Part shown: piece by piece, positions 1 to 5,154 of the stretch
Layout: the number at the start of each line of letters is the position of its first letter
Position numbering within the stretch: position 1 is the stretch's first letter
Source: Chloroflexota bacterium
GTDB lineage: Bacteria; Chloroflexota; Dehalococcoidia; Dehalococcoidales; RBG-16-60-22
Assembly (NCBI GenBank): GCA_016875955.1
Contig: VGOH01000050.1
Span: 1-7,672 of the forward strand
Direction: 5' to 3'
Length of the DNA stretch: 7,672 bases
Notes under the pieces: model-generated
What the model was told of the DNA's origin: nothing
What the model saw: the letters and a program-made list of their open reading frames with translations, nothing else
The model's database searches: none
Program-made: the position numbers and the translations under genes

Positions 1-41
1 GCAATACGTTTCTTGATTGACCTAATCTGGTTCTGTGGCAT
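1..41 (-). CDS. Possible start of a leftward gene, cut by the window edge
   Basis: Reading leftward from an ATG at 41-39 gives MPQNQIRSIKKRI before the edge, an open, basic, protein-like start. A GGGAG ribosome binding site (CTCCC at 49-53 on the plus strand) sits 7 bases upstream, which is good spacing. Only 13 codons are visible, so no family can be named. A competing GTG start at about 57-55 in another frame is preceded by AAGGAG and gives the less protein-like MGATRCHRTRLG. The call rests on the ribosome binding site and composition only; it could be chance. Confidence 0.25.
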   Translation of the reverse strand, partial: MPQNQIRSIKKRI

Positions 42-139
42 CTGGTTGCTCCCACGATACTCACTCCTTGTGCCCCCCTCTCAAACAGGTTTATCTTTTG
101 CACTCCATTCCGATAATGTTTTAGGGAGGAGAGATTTTG

Positions 140-162
140 GAGAGGAGGCGAAGCCCCCTCTC
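140..162. repeat. Short hairpin with GAA triloop
   Basis: GAGAGGAGGC (140-149) faces GCCCCCTCTC (153-162) with nine of ten bases paired and a three-base GAA loop. The tip reads GCGAAGC, a sequence known to form an unusually stable miniature DNA hairpin. No T-run follows on either strand, so it does not look like an intrinsic terminator. It lies just before the larger inverted repeat at 173-230 and shares its CCCCTCTC core, which suggests both belong to one repeat element. Confidence 0.5.
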
Positions 163-172
163 ACTTAAAACA

Positions 173-230
173 CCCCTCTCCAGCCATTTATGCCTGTGGT
201 CTTTTGTCAGTGATTCTGGCTGGAGAGGGG
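173..230. repeat. Perfect 14-bp inverted repeat, 30-base loop
   Basis: CCCCTCTCCAGCCA at 173-186 is the exact reverse complement of TGGCTGGAGAGGGG at 217-230. The core CCCCTCTC also occurs at 75-82 and 155-162. CACCCCT (171-177) can alternatively pair with AGGGGTG (233-239). Such C/T- and G/A-rich intergenic palindromes resemble dispersed repeats found in several bacterial genomes. No T-run follows, so a terminator role is unlikely. Whether it is a mobile miniature element cannot be judged from one copy; I saw no target-site duplication. Confidence 0.6.
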
Positions 231-289
231 ACAGGGGTGAGGTAAGCACATAACAACCAAATGCAAAAGAGACCCCCTGATTTCTCCGT

Positions 290-319
290 TTGCTAGATGC
301 GGCGGCGCGTAGGTATAAT
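290..319 (+). promoter_or_regulatory. Predicted sigma-70-type promoter of the LRR lipoprotein gene
   Basis: A consensus -10 box TATAAT lies at 314-319. A partial -35 box TTGCTA (4 of 6 matches) lies at 290-295 with an 18-base spacer. Transcription would begin near 326, leaving a leader of about 12 bases that includes the AGG at 328-330 ahead of the GTG start. The position of the -10 box inside the longer possible reading frame from TTG 290 is a further argument for the later start at 338. Confidence 0.5.
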
Positions 320-337
320 TGTTTCTCAGGTAGTAAG

Positions 338-1219
338 GTGAAGTTGATACGTTTGAAGTATCTGTTTCTGCTCTTCGTGCTGATGCTGGCCCTGGGCCTC
401 GGTGCCTGCAGCCCTGCCGAGGTAGTTTTTCCCGACCCGAACCTTGATGCGGCGATAAGGGAGGCCATCGGCAAGCCTGATGGCGCCATATATGCTTCCG
501 ACCTTAAAGAGCTTGTTGCCTTCAATGCTGCCAGCAGAGAAATCACCGATATCACCGGGCTGGAACATTGCCCGAACCTCAAATACCTTGTTCTCTGGAA
601 CAATCGGATAAGTGATATTGCCCCGCTGGCCTCGCTGACCGGACTTGAGAAGCTTTACCTCGGGAAAAATCAGATAAATGATATCTCGCCAATCGTCTCT
701 CTCACCCGGCTCACCGAACTGAATCTGGGCAACAACCAGATAACTGATATCTCACCGCTATCGTCGCTGAGCAGGCTCATCTGGCTGGACGTCTGGGACA
801 ATCAGGTGGCTGACGTAACCCCGCTCGCTTCCCTCACCGCCGACCTTAAATCGCTCTATCTCAGCAGAAACCAGATTCGTGACATATCACCCCTGGCGCC
901 GCTGGCTGGCCTCACCAAGCTCCACCTGAGCCGTAATGAAATAAGCGACATCTCAGTGGTGAGTTCATATACACAGATGAGTTGCTTGCGCTTAGACGGC
1001 AATGAAATAACCGATATCTCGCCATTATCCGGGCTGGAAAACCTGGAGGAGCTCTGGCTTCAGGACAACCAGATAGTTGATATATCGCCTCTCGTAGCCA
1101 ACGCAGGGCTGGCGGCAGGGTATGTTGTTCATCTGCAGAACAACCCGCTTGACGCCAGTTCAGTCAGCGACCTCATTCCACGGCTTCAGGAAAGGGGCGT
1201 GGAGGTAAACTGGCCATAA
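338..1219 (+). CDS. Secreted leucine-rich-repeat lipoprotein, internalin-like LRR type
   Basis: Predicted 293-residue lipoprotein. From the GTG at 338 it starts with basic residues, a hydrophobic segment (about residues 8-20) and a lipobox LGAC with Cys24 as the lipidated residue, so it should be membrane-anchored and face outward. The frame stays open back to a TTG at 290, but that start would add 16 polar residues before the signal peptide and would contain the -10 box; CAGG at 327-330 supports GTG 338. After a short cap (residues 30-58) come nine LRRs from about residue 59, pattern LxxLxLxxNxIxDIsPLxxLxx, 22 residues each, with one extra residue in the fifth. The protein ends in a cap, NNPLD...RGVEVNWP. 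LRR proteins of this class bind proteins or surface polymers; the ligand is unknown. It ends one base from the convergent dehydratase gene, with no terminator seen. Nothing links it functionally to the sugar-acid genes. Confidence 0.85.
   Translation: MKLIRLKYLFLLFVLMLALGLGACSPAEVVFPDPNLDAAIREAIGKPDGAIYASDLKELVAFNAASREITDITGLEHCPNLKYLVLWNNRISDIAPLASLTGLEKLYLGKNQINDISPIVSLTRLTELNLGNNQITDISPLSSLSRLIWLDVWDNQVADVTPLASLTADLKSLYLSRNQIRDISPLAPLAGLTKLHLSRNEISDISVVSSYTQMSCLRLDGNEITDISPLSGLENLEELWLQDNQIVDISPLVANAGLAAGYVVHLQNNPLDASSVSDLIPRLQERGVEVNWP
512..1108 (+). repeat. Nine tandem 66-bp LRR-coding units
   Basis: The LRR region repeats at the DNA level with a 66-bp period, one unit being 69 bp. The best conserved part encodes NxITDISPL; GATATCTC or close variants (GATATCAC, GATATTGC, GATATATC) recur once per unit. 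Units are diverged rather than identical, so this is an old expansion and not a recent slippage array. Confidence 0.75.
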
Positions 1220-1220
1220 T

Positions 1221-2393
1221 CTAAAGCAGGCCCAGCAGTGCCTCAAGCCGGCTATCGTATTTCCACACCGCGAAATTATCCAGGCCAAGCTGCTCGCTGA
1301 TGGTCAGCTTTCCCGAGGCAACAGCCACCACTTCATCATATATCCGCTTGCCCACGCCCTCAATTGATTCCTTGCCCTCCATGATGGTGCTGGCATTTAT
1401 GTCCATGTCTTCCTTCATTCTGGCCCAGGTCTCCGGGTTTCCGGTTACCCTTACCACCGGGCAGATGCTGTGCCCGAAGACACCGCCGCGGCCGGTGGCA
1501 AAAATGATGATATTGGCACCGGCTGCCGCCATGTAGGTGATGGCTGGAATCTCTTCATGGGTGCCTTCCTGGAGGTAAAAGCCGCCGCCCTGGGGCACCG
1601 TTTCCAAGCAGCCCCGTCTGTTTTTCAGCACTCCCTTTATTGGCCTGTGCCCGCCCTTGTGAATGGCGCCGAGAGCTTTTTCCTCCAGAGTGGTCAGCCC
1701 GCCGTCAATATTTCCCCGGCACATGAAATCTATACCCGCGCCGGGGACCGTCCAGCGCTTTTCCTCGTCGTTTATCCACTTCAGGACTTGTTTTTGGACC
1801 GATTTATTGGCCGCGCGGCTGGCCAGGAATTCCTCGGCGCCGATGGCCTCTATCGGCTCTATCATGACCACTGAGGCGCCAGCGTCAACCAGCATATCCG
1901 CCATGACACCTATGGCCGGGTTGGCGGCAATGCCACTGGTGGTGTCAGACCCGCCGCACTTCAGGCCAACGGCCAGCCGGCTCACATCCAGGGCCTCTCG
2001 TTTCCGCTGGTGTGATTCGGCCACCATTTTAGCGACAATCTCGCGCCCCCGGGCAACTGTCTGGCGGATGCTGCCGATTTCCTGAATGCGAACCATTGCC
2101 ACCGGTTTGCCGGTCTTTTCTATCTCGGACATCATGGGTTCCGCTTCAATGCCTTCACAGCCCATGGAGACCAGCAGCGTGGCGAAGATATTGGGATTCT
2201 TGGCCGCGCCAACGAGAGTGGTGGCGGTCTCTATGGCAATGCAGCCCAGATGCTGGGTAATCGCGACCACATCATCCATGCCGCGGGCAATCATTCTGGC
2301 CGCGGGGTCGGCACAGTCAGACGTGGCCACGACGAGAACACGGTTGCGTACCCCAGCCCGACCATCAGCTCGGGCAAACCCCTGGAACTCCAT
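1221..2393 (-). CDS. UxaA-family dehydratase, large subunit (altronate/galactarate dehydratase C-terminal type)
   Basis: A 390-residue protein matching the catalytic C-terminal part of altronate dehydratase (UxaA) and galactarate dehydratase, which remove water from sugar acids to give 2-keto-3-deoxy acids in the cytoplasm. Visible family motifs are RADGRAGVRN (8-17), HLGC (48-51), MGCE (77-80), LKCGGSDTTSGIAANPA (144-160), GNIDGGLTTLEEKALG (227-242) and FATGRGGVFG (298-307). The upstream SAF-domain gene supplies the missing N-terminal part. The same split is known for (2R)-sulfolactate sulfo-lyase SuyAB, so a sulfo-lyase or another beta-elimination is an alternative. KGGHRP and LQEGTHEE (around 246-251 and 274-281) differ from what I recall of UxaA, hinting at another substrate. 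ATG at 2393 is chosen because GGAGGA (2406-2401) lies 7 bases upstream; an in-frame ATG at 2408 would place that site inside the gene. Last gene of the operon, 22 bases after the small subunit. Confidence 0.85.
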   Translation of the reverse strand: MEFQGFARADGRAGVRNRVLVVATSDCADPAARMIARGMDDVVAITQHLGCIAIETATTLVGAAKNPNIFATLLVSMGCEGIEAEPMMSEIEKTGKPVAMVRIQEIGSIRQTVARGREIVAKMVAESHQRKREALDVSRLAVGLKCGGSDTTSGIAANPAIGVMADMLVDAGASVVMIEPIEAIGAEEFLASRAANKSVQKQVLKWINDEEKRWTVPGAGIDFMCRGNIDGGLTTLEEKALGAIHKGGHRPIKGVLKNRRGCLETVPQGGGFYLQEGTHEEIPAITYMAAAGANIIIFATGRGGVFGHSICPVVRVTGNPETWARMKEDMDINASTIMEGKESIEGVGKRIYDEVVAVASGKLTISEQLGLDNFAVWKYDSRLEALLGLL

Positions 2394-2400
2394 TTGTCTG

Positions 2401-2406
2401 TCCTCC
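2401..2406 (-). promoter_or_regulatory. Ribosome binding site fixing the start of the large dehydratase subunit
   Basis: TCCTCC on the plus strand reads GGAGGA leftward, 7 bases before the ATG at 2393-2391. It decides against the ATG at 2408, which has no such site upstream. Confidence 0.75.
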
Positions 2407-2415
2407 ATACGGGCA

Positions 2416-2724
2416 CTATTTATAGCCGAGCATATGCTCGGTCAGAGGCATCCGGTTGCTCTCGACGTTATGAATGTGGACATACTCACCGGCCGCGATG
2501 TTCTTTGAAGCCTTGCCAATAACCGCACCGTATTTCTTGATTTCATCCCCTCGCTTGATATCCATCAGCGCAATCTTGTGCCCCAGCGGCAGCGAACTCT
2601 TGGCCTTGAGGCGTTGCACAACCTCCTGTTTCGTGGAAAGTATCGCCACTTCCTCACCCGCCTTGATGGCGCTGATGGCATTGGCGACATTGTCCTTCGC
2701 GTCCATCATTATCGCCTGCTTCAT
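2416..2724 (-). CDS. SAF-domain small subunit of a UxaA-family dehydratase
   Basis: A 102-residue protein equivalent to the N-terminal SAF domain of altronate/galactarate dehydratase, and to the small subunit (SuyA-like) in split enzymes. Recognisable elements are a predicted helix with KAGEEV (21-26), LGHKIAL (47-53), GDEIKKYGAVIGKA (59-72) and the closing GEYVHIHNVES (79-89) with its paired histidines (83 and 85). Family knowledge places this domain against the active site of the large subunit; alone it is not expected to be active. The ATG at 2724 is preceded by GAGG 7 bases upstream. It starts 14 bases after the dehydrogenase gene and ends 22 bases before the large subunit, so translation of the three is probably coupled. 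A shorter start at Met6 or Met7 is possible but has a poorer ribosome binding site. Confidence 0.85.
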   Translation of the reverse strand: MKQAIMMDAKDNVANAISAIKAGEEVAILSTKQEVVQRLKAKSSLPLGHKIALMDIKRGDEIKKYGAVIGKASKNIAAGEYVHIHNVESNRMPLTEHMLGYK

Positions 2725-2738
2725 GTCTTCGCCTCTGA

Positions 2739-3821
2739 TTACAGCGATATTTTCTTTTTGAGCAGTTCAATGTTGGCCGGGGAAGGCTCGGCTTTACCAT
2801 TTTCTATCTTCAGGGTAAGGTCAAGAAGAGCCTGGTTCATCGGCGTGGCCACGCCCACCACTTTGCCTCTCCTGACGACCTCGCCGTTGAGAAACTCTAC
2901 TTCCGTCCGCCTCTTCTTGATTATATCCTGCAGGAGTGAGGGACGTTGCGGTGTGCCCACTTTCTTCTCCAGCTCTTCAGTCGGTAGGAATTGCTTGTTC
3001 AAGACTTCAGTAACCTTTGCCTTCAATTTCTGCACGGCTGTCATGGTGGTTGCTTTGGCGAACTCATCTGCCTGAAATCCCCATATTGGCTCGATGTTCA
3101 CGCCTAAAGCCTGGCCAGTTCGGGTAACCTCTCCGCCGATAACAACCTTGAGCAGGTTTACTGAATCCATTTGTGCTTCATTCAGGGAGCTCATCGCCGG
3201 GCCGATAACGCCCGACAGAGCATTGGCCATGCAGTTAATCGCCAGTTTGGACCAGCGCATCCCCCAGATGTTGGTAGTAGCCTCGCTTGGGCCCACGACG
3301 TTGAGTAATTCCACCACTTCTTTAACACGGCTGGATACCAGGCCGGAAAGTTCGCCGACGGTGAAAGTATGTGGTCGGTCCAGAGCGTCGTGGCGGTTGA
3401 TGTGGCCCGGCTCATAAACGCCAACGCTGAGCATGGTCACACAGCCCACGGTGCGGGTAAACCCCACCACGCTGGCCACAACCTCGTCGTTCAAGGCGTT
3501 TTGCGTTGGCAGGATGAAACCCGTGGGCTTGAGATATGGCTCTATGAGGTACGCCGACCATCGCGTGTCATAGGACTTGACCGACAAAAAAACGATGTCA
3601 AATGGTTCCCTCACGCCGCTGATATCGCTGAGGTGAAGCGCCTTGGCGGGCACGGTGAACCCACCGTGGAGGTCGCTCACTTTCAGGCCATCCTTGCGGA
3701 TTTTATCTATGTGTGCCGCCCACTGGTCTATTAAGGTGACATCATGGCCAGCCTTTATCAGATAGGCACCGGTAGTCCCGCCTATCGCGCCCGCTCCCAC
3801 AACCGCGATTTTTTTGCTCAT
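2739..3821 (-). CDS. Ketopantoate reductase (ApbA/PanE)-family 2-keto/2-hydroxy acid dehydrogenase
   Basis: A 360-residue NAD(P)-dependent oxidoreductase of the 2-dehydropantoate 2-reductase family. The Rossmann motif GAGAIGG is at 9-15, QNALNDE at 107-113 (the usual position of HNGMG/QNGLG, which includes a substrate-binding Asn), WSKLAINCMANALSG at 190-204 contains the expected catalytic Lys192, and TEVEFLNGEVVRRG at 306-319 contains the conserved acidic residue (Glu307). It is longer than a typical PanE of about 300 residues; much of the excess is a Lys/Glu-rich stretch near 250-292, before RPSLLQDI. GGAGGT (3833-3828) lies 6 bases before the ATG. It is first in an operon with the two dehydratase subunits and is divergent from the PLP enzyme, so a role in oxidising or reducing a hydroxy/keto sugar acid is more likely than pantothenate synthesis. 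The exact substrate is unknown. Confidence 0.8.
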   Translation of the reverse strand: MSKKIAVVGAGAIGGTTGAYLIKAGHDVTLIDQWAAHIDKIRKDGLKVSDLHGGFTVPAKALHLSDISGVREPFDIVFLSVKSYDTRWSAYLIEPYLKPTGFILPTQNALNDEVVASVVGFTRTVGCVTMLSVGVYEPGHINRHDALDRPHTFTVGELSGLVSSRVKEVVELLNVVGPSEATTNIWGMRWSKLAINCMANALSGVIGPAMSSLNEAQMDSVNLLKVVIGGEVTRTGQALGVNIEPIWGFQADEFAKATTMTAVQKLKAKVTEVLNKQFLPTEELEKKVGTPQRPSLLQDIIKKRRTEVEFLNGEVVRRGKVVGVATPMNQALLDLTLKIENGKAEPSPANIELLKKKISL

Positions 3822-3831
3822 GCATTTACCT

Positions 3832-3879
3832 CCAGCATAAAAATATTATAAATTATTAGAAGATGATATTTGTGGCTGG
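3832..3879 (-). promoter_or_regulatory. Possible leader hairpin covering the dehydrogenase ribosome binding site
   Basis: In the leftward transcript CCAGC (3879-3875) can pair with GCTGG (3836-3832), and AAATAT (3871-3866) with ATATTT (3846-3841). The 3' arm runs into GGAGG, so the first bases of the ribosome binding site would be held in the stem. The predicted transcription start near 3878 would put this hairpin at the very 5' end of the message. The region is AT-rich and the pairing modest, so this may be chance. Confidence 0.3.
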
Positions 3880-3931
3880 GCAATAGTATAACGCAAAGAA
3901 ACGGACAATAACAAATCAAATGGCTATTGCC
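3879..3931. promoter_or_regulatory. Inverted repeat in the divergent promoter region, candidate operator
   Basis: GGCAATAG (3879-3886) and CTATTGCC (3924-3931) are exact reverse complements, 45 bases centre to centre. One arm overlaps the predicted leftward -10 box and the other lies just upstream of its -35 box. The arms could be two half-sites for a regulator acting on both divergent genes. No regulator gene lies in the window. Confidence 0.35.
3885..3914 (-). promoter_or_regulatory. Predicted promoter of the dehydrogenase-dehydratase operon
   Basis: Read leftward, TTGTTA (3914-3909; 4 of 6 matches to the -35 consensus) and TATACT (3890-3885; 5 of 6 to the -10) are separated by 18 bases. 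The leader to the ATG at 3821 would be about 57 bases. A rightward promoter for the divergent PLP-enzyme gene is not clear: TATAAC at 3887-3892 could be a -10 box, overlapping the leftward one, but has no good -35. Confidence 0.45.
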
Positions 3932-3947
3932 TGTAAAAAAATTTGTC

Positions 3948-3954
3948 AAGGAGG
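3948..3954 (+). promoter_or_regulatory. Strong ribosome binding site fixing the PLP-enzyme start
   Basis: AAGGAGG lies 8 bases before ATG 3963. The frame is open further up to a TTG at 3927, but translating from there would read through this site and add 12 residues (MPVKKFVKEVLL) that the family does not need. A second ATG follows directly at 3966. Confidence 0.85.
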
Positions 3955-3962
3955 TTCTTTTA

Positions 3963-5129
3963 ATGATGGAACAGAAAATGCCGTACCCGTCCCTGAATAC
4001 GCCGGCCGTGCTCGTGGACCTGGATACGCTTGAGGCAAATATCGCCTGGATTTCCCGGCTGGCCAGGGAGGCGGGATTAAAACTCAGGCCGCATGTAAAG
4101 ATTCACGAGAATGCGTTGATAGCCAAGAGGCAGATTGCCGCCGGCGCCTGTGGTATAGAGGTAGGCGTCGTAGAACAGGCGGAGGCAATGTCTGAGCAGG
4201 GAATCAATGACATTATCATTGCACACCCGGCCTATTATGTTGGTGCCAAGGGTGAGATACTGGCGAAGCTGCTCAAAAAACCAGGGCTGAAGCTGGCCAT
4301 GGTCGTTGATATGCTGGAGCAGGCTGAGGTCATATCAAAATTGGCCCGGGCCGCCGGTCAGAAGGCGCGCCTGCTGATAAAGATTGACCTGGGCCGGGGC
4401 TCCCGCTTTGGCGTGTTGCCGGGCCAGCCGGTTCTGGAATTGGCAAGGCGGCTCGGCAAACTCGGCGGCATTGAGTTTATCGGCATTTACGCACATGAAA
4501 TGGGCATCAAACCGACTCCTGAGGGCAAAGATGAGGCGGCCCTGGGAGCCGCTGAGATAATGGCGACCAATGCCGGGATGCTGAAGAAAGCGGGCTTTGG
4601 CATAGAGCACGTATCCGTGGGCGCCTCTTCTACCTTTCCTTCCACATGCCGTTTCCGTAAGGAAGGCAGGTTCCCCGAGTTGACCGAGATTCACCCCGGG
4701 GCATTCTACATCGGTGACCTCCGTTATATGAAGTCGGGCGGCAACACCCGGGAGGCATGTGCCGTAACTGTGCTGACCTCCGTGATGAGCACGGTGCATG
4801 ATGACTTTGCCGTTATCGACGCTGGTTTTAAAACCTTCGGCAGTGATTCCCTTTTTGACTTCCGTGAAAGCCCCGATTTCTGGTGGCAGGGAAGATTGAG
4901 CTACGGCTCGGTTCAGGGGCGCCCCGACCTTTGGTTCGGGCGTCTCTCCGCCGAGATAGGCCTTTTATTCTATAAGGAGCCGGGGAAAAAGCTGCGCCTG
5001 GGCGAACGCCTGGAGATTGTGCCCAACAACGCCACCCTGGCCATCAATATACATGACCGGATATACGGCGTCAGAAACGGTGCCGTTGAGGAGGAAATAC
5101 CGGTAACTGGTCGGGGGCGCGGCAATTAA
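3963..5129 (+). CDS. PLP enzyme of the D-threonine aldolase/D-serine dehydratase fold, metal site lost
   Basis: A 388-residue fold-type III PLP enzyme with an alanine racemase-like N-terminal barrel and a D-serine dehydratase-like C-terminal domain. TPAVLVDLDTLEANI (13-27) and RPHVKIHENALIA (42-54) are typical, with Lys46 the predicted PLP lysine; HVSVGASST carries the phosphate-binding segment; HPGAFYIGD and DAGFKTFGSD are family signatures. Characterised relatives cleave D-threonine or 3-hydroxy-D-aspartate or dehydrate D-serine, using a metal held by a His-x-Asp/Cys pair in a C-terminal PNHxC/D motif. Here that motif reads PNNAT (354-358), so both ligands are replaced (Asn356, Thr358), while the flanking IVPN and NIHDRIYGVRNG still align. 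It may therefore be metal-independent and do another reaction, for example racemisation or transfer. It is transcribed divergently from the dehydrogenase-dehydratase operon and probably shares its control region. Identity of fold is secure, substrate unknown. Confidence 0.85.
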   Translation: MMEQKMPYPSLNTPAVLVDLDTLEANIAWISRLAREAGLKLRPHVKIHENALIAKRQIAAGACGIEVGVVEQAEAMSEQGINDIIIAHPAYYVGAKGEILAKLLKKPGLKLAMVVDMLEQAEVISKLARAAGQKARLLIKIDLGRGSRFGVLPGQPVLELARRLGKLGGIEFIGIYAHEMGIKPTPEGKDEAALGAAEIMATNAGMLKKAGFGIEHVSVGASSTFPSTCRFRKEGRFPELTEIHPGAFYIGDLRYMKSGGNTREACAVTVLTSVMSTVHDDFAVIDAGFKTFGSDSLFDFRESPDFWWQGRLSYGSVQGRPDLWFGRLSAEIGLLFYKEPGKKLRLGERLEIVPNNATLAINIHDRIYGVRNGAVEEEIPVTGRGRGN

Positions 5130-5154
5130 CGCTGGTATTATTTTATAATCAGCG
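5130..5154. terminator. Hairpin between convergent genes, possible two-way terminator
   Basis: CGCTG (5130-5134) pairs with CAGCG (5150-5154), and inside it ATTAT (5137-5141) pairs with ATAAT (5145-5149) around a TTT loop, leaving a two-base bulge at 5135-5136. The structure begins right after the stop of the PLP-enzyme gene and contains the stop codon of the convergent kinase gene (5151-5149). There is no clear T-run after either arm and the inner stem is all A-T, so termination efficiency is doubtful. Confidence 0.35.

Larger units (their letters stand above)
42..289. other. Non-coding stretch before the LRR lipoprotein gene
   Basis: I see no convincing gene here. The frames that stay open on the minus strand between 121 and 603 run antisense through the lipoprotein gene and have no recognisable protein character. 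The stretch is dominated by C/T-rich runs and their G/A-rich complements (separate entries) and may be a degenerate intergenic repeat element. It separates a possible leftward gene from the rightward lipoprotein gene, so it would also hold the leftward promoter, which I could not identify. Confidence 0.5.

Noticed and set aside
290..337. TTG start at 290 giving a 309-residue lipoprotein
   Set aside because: It places 16 polar residues before the signal peptide and overlaps a TATAAT box; the GTG at 338 yields a proper lipoprotein signal.
121..603. Minus-strand 160-codon open frame over the upstream repeats and the lipoprotein N-terminus
   Set aside because: It translates repeat sequence and the antisense of the signal peptide and first LRR, with no protein-like pattern and no convincing ribosome binding site.
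512..1108. 66-bp periodic repeats as a possible CRISPR-like or minisatellite array
   Set aside because: The periodicity is that of 22-residue LRR codons in one open frame; units are diverged and there are no spacers.
2426..2441. Perfect 16-bp palindrome CCGAGCATATGCTCGG near the end of the SAF-domain gene
   Set aside because: It lies in coding sequence (TEHMLG codons), has no T-run and no second copy; most likely chance, although a site for coupling the two dehydratase genes cannot be fully excluded.
3841..3860. AT-rich run between the divergent genes as a possible replication or integration site
   Set aside because: No iterated boxes or att-like repeats accompany it; AT-rich promoter and leader DNA explains it.
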